A stretch of DNA of 64,000 nucleotides from Marinibaculum pumilum (GTDB taxonomy: Bacteria; Pseudomonadota; Alphaproteobacteria; Ferrovibrionales; Ferrovibrionaceae), in the NCBI RefSeq assembly GCF_042646425.1, contig NZ_JBHRTR010000004.1:57743-121742 (forward strand), in the 5' to 3' direction. Both the position numbers and the translations under genes were made by a program. Shown here piece by piece: positions 49,587-56,554 of this stretch (position 1 is the stretch's first letter; each line of letters begins with the position of its first letter). The notes beneath the pieces were generated by a model. That model searched no databases and was not told the DNA's origin. It saw nothing but the letters and a program-made list of their open reading frames with translations.

Positions 49587-50720
49587 TCAGGCGGCGAACT
49601 CCGCCCGGATCCGGTCGGTATGCTCACCCAGTGCCGGCAGTGGCCCCGGCACCATGCGGGGGTGCAGCGGCGGCGCGGTGCAGGGAAAGTCCGACGCCGG
49701 CGCCCCGGCGGGCATCGGCACTGTGACCTGCCGGCGTGCCGGATGGCCGGGCATGTCGGCGACGGTGCTGACATTGCCGAACGGCAGGCCCGCCGCCTGC
49801 AGCCGCGCCAGCGCCTCTGCCCGGGTCAGCGCGCCGAACACCTCGTCCATGATCGCCTGCAGCGCGGCGCGGTTCTCCACCCGCGCCGGGTTGTCGGCGA
49901 AGCGCGGATCGGTCGCCAGCTCCGGCCGTTGCAGGACCTGCGCACAGAAGCGCGGCCATTCCGCCGGCGCCTGCACCGCGACGCAGACCTGGCCGTCGCG
50001 GCAGTCCACCGCGCCGTAGGGGTGGATGATGGCGTGCTGCAGGCCGCAGCGCGGCGTGTCGCGGCACTGCATCTGCCAGTACAGGGTCGGCACCGTCATC
50101 CAGTCCGCCATCACGTCGAACATGGCGATCTCGATCGCCTTGCCGCGGCCGGAGATGCCGCGGGCGATCAGCGCCTCCAGCACCGCCGCATGGGCCGTCA
50201 TGCCGGTGCCCACGTCGGCGATCGAGACGCCGACCTTGGCCGGTGCCTCCGGGCTGCCGGTGACCGAGCAGATGCCGCTCTCCGCCTGCACCAGCAGGTC
50301 ATAGGCCTTCATCTCGCGATAGGCGGTATCCTGGCCGTAGCCCACGATGTCGACGGCGATCAGGCGCGGGTGACGCGCCACCAGGTCGGCGGCGCCGAAG
50401 CCCATGCGGGCGCTGGCGCCCGGCGCCAGGTTCTGGATGAAGACATCGGCACGGGCGACCATCCGCTCCAGCAGGGCCAGGTCGGCCCCTGCCTTCAGGT
50501 CCAGCACCGCGCTCTCCTTGCCCCGGTTCAGCCAGGCGAAATAGGCGGAGGTGCCGTGCACGGCGCGGTCGTAGTGGCGCGCGGTCTCGCCACCCTCGCG
50601 CTCCACCTTGATCACCCGGGCGCCGGCATCGGCCAGCCGCACGGTGCAGGTCGGGGCCGCGACCGCCTGTTCGACGGCGATCACCAGCAATCCGCTGAGA
50701 GGCTTGTCCGGATCGCTCAT
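49587..50720 (-). CDS. CaiB/BaiF-family (class III) CoA transferase
   Basis: A 377-residue CoA transferase that moves CoA between carboxylic acids. GLLVIAVEQAVAAPTCTVRL and ADAGARVIKVEREGGE open the Rossmann part; NLAPGASARMGF and MKAYDLLVQAESGICSVTG follow, the latter containing the catalytic Asp, and GISGRGKAIEIAMFD is the next conserved block. The substrate is unknown. Its start overlaps the SDR stop by four bases; with the PaaI-type thioesterase it forms a three-gene acyl-CoA unit. Confidence 0.9.
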   Translation of the reverse strand: MSDPDKPLSGLLVIAVEQAVAAPTCTVRLADAGARVIKVEREGGETARHYDRAVHGTSAYFAWLNRGKESAVLDLKAGADLALLERMVARADVFIQNLAPGASARMGFGAADLVARHPRLIAVDIVGYGQDTAYREMKAYDLLVQAESGICSVTGSPEAPAKVGVSIADVGTGMTAHAAVLEALIARGISGRGKAIEIAMFDVMADWMTVPTLYWQMQCRDTPRCGLQHAIIHPYGAVDCRDGQVCVAVQAPAEWPRFCAQVLQRPELATDPRFADNPARVENRAALQAIMDEVFGALTRAEALARLQAAGLPFGNVSTVADMPGHPARRQVTVPMPAGAPASDFPCTAPPLHPRMVPGPLPALGEHTDRIRAEFAA

Positions 50721-51559
50721 GCCAGGTCCGCCGCGACGCGATAGCCGGCCAGCGCGCTCTGCCCGCCATCGACCGGCAGTTCGATGCCGGTGATGAAGCG
50801 CGCCTCGTCGGAGGCCAGGAAGACCGCCGCGTTGGCGACGTCCCAGGCGCTGCCCATGCCGCCCTTCAGGGGCACCTTGGCATCGCGCTCCGTCCGCACG
50901 GTGGCGCGGTCGATGCCCCGCTCGCGATGCCGCCGCTCGATGGAAAGCGGGGTGTCGATGAAGCCGGGCAGGATGACATTGGCGCGGATGCCGTAGCTCG
51001 CATTGGCCACCGCGATCTGCTTCGTCAGCATGTTCATGGCCGCCTTCGTGGTGCTGTAGACCGGCGCCTTCAGGTAGCTGACCGACGCGATCGACGAGAT
51101 GCTGGTGATCACCCCGGATCCCGCCTGCCGCATATGGGGCAGGGCGGCCTGCGCGGTCAGGAAGACCGACCGGACGTTCAGGTCGACCAGCCGGTCCCAG
51201 ACCGCAATGTCCAGTTCGGACAGTTCGCGCTCGCCCTCGGTCATGCCGATATTGTTGTGCAGGATGTCGATGCGGCCATGGGCGGCGATGCAGGCCGCGA
51301 CCGGGTCGGTGCAGCCCGCCGGCTCCGTCACGTCGCAGCGGATCGCGGCGGCGCGCCCGCCCTCGGCCGCGATCAGGCGCGCGGTCTCCTCCGCCGCGTC
51401 CAGGTCCAGGTCGGCGACCAGTACCGCCGCGCCCTCCTGTGCATAGCGGATCGCCGCCGCCCGGCCATTGCCGACGGTCTCCCCCGCCTGCTGGCCGCCA
51501 CCCATGACCAGGGCGGTCCGGCCTGCCAGGCGGCCCCGCGGTGTGCCCGGGTTGCTCAT
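50717..51559 (-). CDS. Short-chain dehydrogenase/reductase
   Basis: A 280-residue classical SDR. The cofactor loop is an expanded variant: GGGQQAGETVGNGRAAA replaces the usual TGxxxGxG. The catalytic set is present: Asn in ILHNNIGM, Ser in ITSISSIASVSY, and Tyr/Lys in YSTTKAAMN. The Asp of VADLDLD after strand 2 suggests NAD(H). Likely acts on a hydroxyacyl or hydroxy acid intermediate made with its CoA-transferase neighbour. ATG 51559 follows GAGG; seven bases separate it from the thioesterase gene. Confidence 0.9.
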   Translation of the reverse strand: MSNPGTPRGRLAGRTALVMGGGQQAGETVGNGRAAAIRYAQEGAAVLVADLDLDAAEETARLIAAEGGRAAAIRCDVTEPAGCTDPVAACIAAHGRIDILHNNIGMTEGERELSELDIAVWDRLVDLNVRSVFLTAQAALPHMRQAGSGVITSISSIASVSYLKAPVYSTTKAAMNMLTKQIAVANASYGIRANVILPGFIDTPLSIERRHRERGIDRATVRTERDAKVPLKGGMGSAWDVANAAVFLASDEARFITGIELPVDGGQSALAGYRVAADLA

Positions 51560-51566
51560 CGCATCC

Positions 51567-51986
51567 TCAGCCCTGCGGCAGCGCGTAGGTGCCAACCGCC
51601 TGGAAGGCAAGCGGGCCGTCGGCGCCGGCCGTGATCGACGCGTTCAGGAAGGCCATCGACTTCCCCGCCCGGATCACCTGGGCATGGCAGTGCATGTCGG
51701 CATTGGCGACCGGCCGCATGAAGGTGGAGTGGATGTCCACGCTGGCGCAGGGGACGAAGCTGCCGGCGCGGGCCAGCAGGGCGAAGACCATGGCCGTGTC
51801 TGCCAGGCACATCATCGCCTGGCCCGACATGATGCCGCCCTGGCGGACCAGCGCCTCGGCGAAGGGGGCGACCATCACCACCTCGCCATCGCCGATCCGT
51901 TCGAAGCGCATGTCCAGGGCGCGCACCCAGGGCGCGAAATTCTCGTTGAGGATCTTCTCCGCCGCGTCGCGCGTGAACTCGGTCAT
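51567..51986 (-). CDS. PaaI-family acyl-CoA thioesterase
   Basis: A 139-residue hot-dog-fold protein. RQGGIMSGQAMMCLADTAMV is the active-site helix region of PaaI-like thioesterases, and VDIHSTFMRPVANADMHCHA the following conserved strand pair. It should hydrolyse short or aromatic acyl-CoA. First gene of the thioesterase-SDR-CoA transferase unit on the minus strand. The start at 51986 excludes an implausible Pro/Arg-rich extension. Confidence 0.87.
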   Translation of the reverse strand: MTEFTRDAAEKILNENFAPWVRALDMRFERIGDGEVVMVAPFAEALVRQGGIMSGQAMMCLADTAMVFALLARAGSFVPCASVDIHSTFMRPVANADMHCHAQVIRAGKSMAFLNASITAGADGPLAFQAVGTYALPQG

Positions 51987-52026
51987 GCCCGCACTTCCCC
52001 TCTTCGTCGGTAGGCCGGGGCGAACC

Positions 52027-53511
52027 TTAATCGCTGCCGGCTGCGGCGCAATGGGCCGCGAACGCACGGCCGAGGCGCGCCAGGGCCGTCTCCGCCACCG
52101 CTTCCGGCACGCCGGCATAGCCGAACACCAGCCCGAAGGCCCGGCCGGCGGCCATCGGGCCGGCATGGCAGGCGGACAGCGGAAGCACAGTGAGGCCAAG
52201 CCCGGCGGCGAGGGTCGACAGGTCGGTATCGGAGCAGGCGCGCGGCAGGCCGGGACCGCGCCGGGCCACCAGGTGCATCCCGGCCGGTGCGGGGTCCACC
52301 AGAAGCCAGTTGCCCAAGTGGTGCCGGAAGGCCTGCAGGAAGGAGGCCTGGCGGACCTGGTAGAGACGGCGCATGCGGCGCAGATGGCGCGCGAAGCCGC
52401 CGCCCTCGATGAAGGCGGCCAGCGCCGGCTGCGGCACCAGCGACGGCGGGTCGGAATGCAGCGGCCGGAAGGCGGCGAGGCGGGCCACGATCCCGGTGCC
52501 GGCCACCAGATAGCCGAGCCGCAGCGACGGGAACATCACCTTCGAGAAGCTGCCCAGGTAGAGGACCCGGTCGGAGCGGTCGAGGGCGGCGAGCGGCGGC
52601 ACCGGCTGGCCCTGGTAGCGGAACTCGCTGTCGTAATCGTCCTCCAGGATCCAGGCGCCGGTTGCCTCCGCCCAGTCGAGCAGGGCCAGGCGGCGGGCCA
52701 GCGGCAGGGTGATGCCCAGCGGATAGTGGCGGGACGGGGTGACGGTGACCGCGCATGCGGCGCCGGCCCGGCGGGCCAGTGCTCCGACCTGCAGCCCCTC
52801 CGAGTCCACCGTGCAGGGCAGGACGGGGCGCCCCTGCGCCTGCAGTGCCGAGCGCAGGGGCGGGAAGCCCGGCTCCTCGACCGCCACGGGACGGCCCGGC
52901 GGCAGCAGGCCATGCCCGACCAGGGCCAGCGCGTCCCGCAGCCCGGCGGTGATCAGGATATTGTCGGCATCGCAGTGCAGGCCCCGGAAACTGCGCAGAT
53001 GGCCGGCGATCGCCGCCCGCAGCCCGGGCAGCCCGGCGCCATGCTGCGCGGTCAGCAGGGCCGGGCCCGGCGCCCGCCAGGACGCCTGCAGATGGCGCGC
53101 CCATTGCCGCGCCGGAAAAGCGGCCGTGTCGGGAATGCCGGGCCGGAACGGCTGGCCGGGATCCTCGGCCGGATCCGACGTCGCGGTCGATGCCGGGGGC
53201 GCGTCGGGGCGGTCCGCACTTGCGGGTCGCGCCGGCAGGGCAGCAACGAAGGTGCCGGCACCGCGGCGGCCTTCCAGATAGCCCTCGGCCGCCAGCTGGT
53301 CGATCGCCTGCAGCGCGGTGGTGCGGGAAATGCCCAGCCCCTCCGCCAGGGCACGGGAAGCGGGCAGTCGGGTGCCGGCGGGCAGCCGCCCGCCTTCGAT
53401 CAGGCCGCGCAGCTGCGCGGTCAGCTGCCGGTAAAGCGGTCCCGCCGCATCGCGGTCCAGGCCAATCCCGGCCAGCACCGCATCGGCCGTTCCACGGTTG
53501 GAGATTGGCAT
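52027..53511 (-). CDS. MocR/PdxR-like regulator
   Basis: A 494-residue regulator: GntR winged helix at ~25-90 (LPASRALAEGLGISRTTALQ), a Pro/Ala-rich linker, then an aminotransferase fold with the PLP Lys in YLGSFSKVMFPSLRLGYL and the conserved acidic WILEDDYDSEFRY. It is closer to the PdxR end of the family than the MocR at 16.3 kb. It is divergent from a PNPOx-like flavoprotein gene with 98 bp between starts, so control of that gene in response to B6 vitamers is likely. Confidence 0.9.
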   Translation of the reverse strand: MPISNRGTADAVLAGIGLDRDAAGPLYRQLTAQLRGLIEGGRLPAGTRLPASRALAEGLGISRTTALQAIDQLAAEGYLEGRRGAGTFVAALPARPASADRPDAPPASTATSDPAEDPGQPFRPGIPDTAAFPARQWARHLQASWRAPGPALLTAQHGAGLPGLRAAIAGHLRSFRGLHCDADNILITAGLRDALALVGHGLLPPGRPVAVEEPGFPPLRSALQAQGRPVLPCTVDSEGLQVGALARRAGAACAVTVTPSRHYPLGITLPLARRLALLDWAEATGAWILEDDYDSEFRYQGQPVPPLAALDRSDRVLYLGSFSKVMFPSLRLGYLVAGTGIVARLAAFRPLHSDPPSLVPQPALAAFIEGGGFARHLRRMRRLYQVRQASFLQAFRHHLGNWLLVDPAPAGMHLVARRGPGLPRACSDTDLSTLAAGLGLTVLPLSACHAGPMAAGRAFGLVFGYAGVPEAVAETALARLGRAFAAHCAAAGSD

Positions 53512-53525
53512 TAGTTTTTCACGAG

Positions 53526-53549
53526 AAACTGGATCTGGTTTTCATACCA
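53526..53549 (+). promoter_or_regulatory. Possible MocR operator before the PNPOx-like gene
   Basis: In the 98-bp divergent gap, TGGT-TTTCAT-ACCA (53536-53549) is an inverted repeat, and AAAC (53526) with GTTT (53538) makes an overlapping one. The segment is A+T-richer than its flanks. Half-site assignment is tentative. Confidence 0.4.
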
Positions 53550-53609
53550 ATCTAGCGGCAGAAGGGCCGCAGACACAATCGTCGCAAACAAGACGGAAAG
53601 GATCCGGAG

Positions 53610-54353
53610 ATGAACGAGGCAAGTCCGCCGGCGGGGCCGGCCAGCGATCGGGTGCGGCTGCGGCGCGTGCATCACAGGGGCCATTACGACCGGGCCAGCC
53701 TGGATGCGGTGCTGGACGCGGGCCAGGTCTGCCATCTGGGCTTCGCCACCGCGGAGGGACCCTATGTGATCCCCACCCTGTACTGGCGGGAGGGCGACCA
53801 TGTCTATTTCCACGGCTCGTCGGCGAGCCGCACCCTGCGTGGCCTGGCCGACGGGCTGCAGGTCTGCCTGACCGTCAGCCTGATCGACGGGCTGGTGCTG
53901 GCGCGCTCCGGCTTCCATTGCAGCGTGAACTACCGGGCGGCGATGCTGTTCGGCCATGCCGAACTGGTGACCGATGCGGCAGAGGTCACCGCCCGCATGA
54001 AGACCTTCGTGGACGGCCTGGTGCCCGGGCAATGGGAGCGCCTGCGCCCGGTGACGGACCAGGAACTGAAGGCGACGAAACTGCTGCGCCTGAAGATCGA
54101 CGAGGCCTCCGCCAAGATCCGCACCGGCGGTCCGCTCGACGACGAGGAAGACTACGCGCTGCCGATCTGGGCCGGCGTGGTGCCGATGGAGACCCGCTAC
54201 GGCGCCCCGATCCCCGACCCGCGCAATCTGGCGGCCACGCCACTGCCGGATGCCATTGCTGCCCTGCAGGGACAGCCGGTCAATCCGATGCCGGAAGGCT
54301 GGGAACCGCCCGTCGACACGCATGGGGCAGTGAAGGCCGATCCCGACGCCTGA
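53610..54353 (+). CDS. Pyridoxamine-5'-phosphate-oxidase-like flavoprotein
   Basis: A 247-residue split-barrel FMN protein (Pyridox_ox_2 type). VLDAGQVCHLGFATAEGPYV and PTLYWREGDHVYFHGSSASR are the FMN-binding strands, and SVNYRAAMLFGHAELV the following one. True PdxH catalytic residues cannot be confirmed, so calling it a vitamin B6 oxidase would go too far. Its pairing with a PdxR-like regulator supports a B6-related or general flavin reductase role. Confidence 0.87.
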   Translation: MNEASPPAGPASDRVRLRRVHHRGHYDRASLDAVLDAGQVCHLGFATAEGPYVIPTLYWREGDHVYFHGSSASRTLRGLADGLQVCLTVSLIDGLVLARSGFHCSVNYRAAMLFGHAELVTDAAEVTARMKTFVDGLVPGQWERLRPVTDQELKATKLLRLKIDEASAKIRTGGPLDDEEDYALPIWAGVVPMETRYGAPIPDPRNLAATPLPDAIAALQGQPVNPMPEGWEPPVDTHGAVKADPDA

Positions 54354-54422
54354 CCGATCGTCTTGACCTCCCCTGCCGGCGGCCTTCTGATCCGGCAGGC
54401 ACCGCAGGCGGGGGAGGGACGG

Positions 54423-55100
54423 ATGCGCAGGTTCGCGGAGATCGAGAAGCAGGCGGCAGCGCGCAAGGGCGGGCCGAAGGCCCTGAAAGCCCTGTTGCCG
54501 GAGGTGAAGCCGGCCGCGGAGCTGCGGTCAATCCCCGACGATCGCTGGCTGGCGGCGATGACCCGCGGCATCTTCCAGTCCGGCTTTTCCTGGAAGGTGA
54601 TCGAGAACAAGTGGCCGGGTTTCGAGGCGGCCTTCCACCGCTTCGAGCCTGGGCGCAATGCGCTGATGTCGGACGAGGAACTGGACGCCCTGACCCGTGA
54701 TGCGCGGATCGTCCGCAACGCGCAGAAGATCGCATCGGTGCGGGAGAATGCCGGCTTCCTGCTCGATCTCGCGCGGGAGCATGGCAGCGCCGCCGCCTGC
54801 TTTGCGGACTGGCCGAACCAGGATTTCGCCGGCCTGCTGGCCCTGCTGAAGAAACGGGGCAGCCGCATGGGCGGCAATACCGGCCCCTACATGCTGCGGA
54901 CCATGGGCCGCGACTCCTATATCCTGACCCGCGACGTGACGGCGGCGCTGATCCGCGAAGGGGTGATCGACAAACCGCCCGGCGGGGCAAAGGCGATGGC
55001 GGCCGTGCAGGCGGCCTTCAACGCCTGGGCGGCGGAGAGCGGCCATGGGCTGGCTGCGATCAGCCGCATCCTGGCGCTGAGTGTCGACGATCCGGAGTGA
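54423..55100 (+). CDS. DNA-3-methyladenine glycosylase I
   Basis: A 225-residue base-excision repair enzyme of the Tag family. RGIFQSGFSWKVIENKWPGF is the signature that includes the base pocket, and KRGSRMGGNTGPYMLRTMGRD the later conserved block. It removes N3-methyladenine. Compared with E. coli Tag the C-terminal Zn-ligand His/Cys set is not evident, so it belongs to the branch lacking it. A TTG at 54363 is in frame; ATG 54423 with GGAGGG upstream is much better. Confidence 0.88.
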   Translation: MRRFAEIEKQAAARKGGPKALKALLPEVKPAAELRSIPDDRWLAAMTRGIFQSGFSWKVIENKWPGFEAAFHRFEPGRNALMSDEELDALTRDARIVRNAQKIASVRENAGFLLDLAREHGSAAACFADWPNQDFAGLLALLKKRGSRMGGNTGPYMLRTMGRDSYILTRDVTAALIREGVIDKPPGGAKAMAAVQAAFNAWAAESGHGLAAISRILALSVDDPE

Positions 55101-55136
55101 GGGCCGGCGTGAGGGCCGGAGTGAGGGAGGGGCGGG

Positions 55137-55538
55137 ATGCCTTCAGGCGACCAGAAATTCAGCCACCATGTCGGCGCGGAGGGGACATTCCGCGCCGATG
55201 GCCTGCGCAACTATTTCGAGTATCGCGACCTGGGCATCAAGGCAGCGACGAACGGCGCCGTGGTGGCCCATGTCATCCGCGCGCGCGAGGGCGACAACGC
55301 CACCGGCCAGTGGCATGCCCACGACGTGGGCTTCCAGATGTACTACGTGCTGAAGGGCTGGGCGCGGTTCGAATATGAGGGGCAGGGGGTAAAGACCGTC
55401 CGCCCGGGCGACTGTGTCCTGCAACCGCCCGGCATCCGCCATCGCGAGATCGAGCATAGCGCCGACTTCGAACTGATCGAGATCGTCATGCCGGGGGATT
55501 TTGAGACGCACGCGGTCAAGGGGCCGGAGGCCGGCTGA
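55137..55538 (+). CDS. Cupin-domain protein
   Basis: A 133-residue single cupin. Motif 1 is in GQWHAHDVGFQMYYVLKG (His pair and later residues), and motif 2 in VRPGDCVLQPPGIRHREIEH. A divalent metal site is likely; function unknown. The start follows GGGAGGGG, and the gene is 36 bp behind the glycosylase. The linker contains three short GTGAGGG-type repeats. Confidence 0.85.
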   Translation: MPSGDQKFSHHVGAEGTFRADGLRNYFEYRDLGIKAATNGAVVAHVIRAREGDNATGQWHAHDVGFQMYYVLKGWARFEYEGQGVKTVRPGDCVLQPPGIRHREIEHSADFELIEIVMPGDFETHAVKGPEAG

Positions 55539-55592
55539 CGGCAGCGCCGCGTCCGCCACCCGAAGGCGCTGCAAGTGCGCCGAAGAAATCGA

Positions 55593-55609
55593 ATGTTATT
55601 ACATAACAT
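55593..55609. promoter_or_regulatory. Palindrome ATGTTAT-TAC-ATAACAT, candidate operator
   Basis: A perfect 7-bp inverted repeat around three bases, in the A+T-rich 55580-55640 segment between the cupin stop and the carbonic anhydrase gene. Size and symmetry match a dimeric repressor site (GntR or TetR type). No regulator gene of that kind is adjacent, so the binder would be encoded elsewhere. Confidence 0.5.
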
Positions 55610-55774
55610 ACCTACCAGTTTCCGTATCGGCCAGTAAATGCCAATGAGCCGTTCGTCGTGGCTCGTTTTGGGAAAAAGCCTCTTCGAGCGGGTTCTCGGC
55701 TTCCCTTTCACGTCTACTTCGGCAATCTGATCACGGCTGCGCTTGACGTGACCATGAACGCGAGGAGACGCGAG

Positions 55775-56521
55775 ATGAATGCCCACACCCACGACCGCCG
55801 GTCGTTCCTACGCGGTACCGGCCGCACCGTTCTGGCCTGCGGCTGCGCGGTCGGTGGCCTTGCGCTGCCGCTGGCGTCGGCCCATGCCGCGCAGACCTGC
55901 ACTGCGCAGACCGCGGCCAGCCAGAAGGCACTCAGCCCGCAGGACGCACTGACCTACCTGAAGGAAGGCAATGCCCGCTTCGCAGCCGGCAAGCCGATGG
56001 TGTGCAATCCGACCCCGCAGGTGGCGGCCACCGCAACCGGCCAGCACCCGTTCGCGGCCGTCGTCAGCTGCATCGATTCCCGCGCCCCGGCGAACCTGAT
56101 CTTCGACCAGAGCATCGGCGATGTCTTCGAACCCCGGATCGCCGGCAATTTCGTCAATGACGACATGATTGGCAGCCTGGAATTCGCTTGCGCCGCCGCT
56201 GGCGCCAAGGTCCTGATGGTGGTCGGCCATACCGAATGCGGCGCGGTGAAGGGCGCCTGCGACGATGTCGTGCTGGGCAACCTCACCCAGACCCTGGCCA
56301 ACATCAAGCCGGCGGTTGCCGCCGTCCAGGGTTTCGACAGCGACCGCACCTCCGCCAATGCCGCCTTCGTCCAGGCGGTGGCCGAAAAGAACGTGGAACT
56401 GACCCTGGCGCGCATCCGCCAGCGCAGCAGCATCCTCGCCGGGCTGGAGAAGAAGGGCGACCTGATCATCACCGGCGCCATGTACGACGTGGGCACCGGC
56501 AAGGTGGCTTTCGCGGCCTGA
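55775..56521 (+). CDS. Beta-class carbonic anhydrase with Tat signal
   Basis: A 248-residue protein. The twin-arginine signal DRRSFLRGTGRTVL and a hydrophobic stretch ending AHAAQ export it folded. Zinc ligands are Cys and the Asp-Arg dyad in VSCIDSRAPANLIFD, and His/Cys in VGHTECGAVKGA. It interconverts CO2 and bicarbonate in the periplasm. The ATG at 55775 follows GAGGAG. It stands alone and is convergent with the CoxL-like gene. Confidence 0.92.
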   Translation: MNAHTHDRRSFLRGTGRTVLACGCAVGGLALPLASAHAAQTCTAQTAASQKALSPQDALTYLKEGNARFAAGKPMVCNPTPQVAATATGQHPFAAVVSCIDSRAPANLIFDQSIGDVFEPRIAGNFVNDDMIGSLEFACAAAGAKVLMVVGHTECGAVKGACDDVVLGNLTQTLANIKPAVAAVQGFDSDRTSANAAFVQAVAEKNVELTLARIRQRSSILAGLEKKGDLIITGAMYDVGTGKVAFAA

Positions 56522-56554
56522 TCGCGTCGCGCGGCGGCGGCGCGGGCGGCCGGG

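Noticed and set aside
55097..55134. GTGAGGG-type short direct repeats between the glycosylase and cupin genes
   Set aside because: Only about three imperfect short units in a 36-bp spacer; probably part of a purine-rich ribosome-binding stretch.
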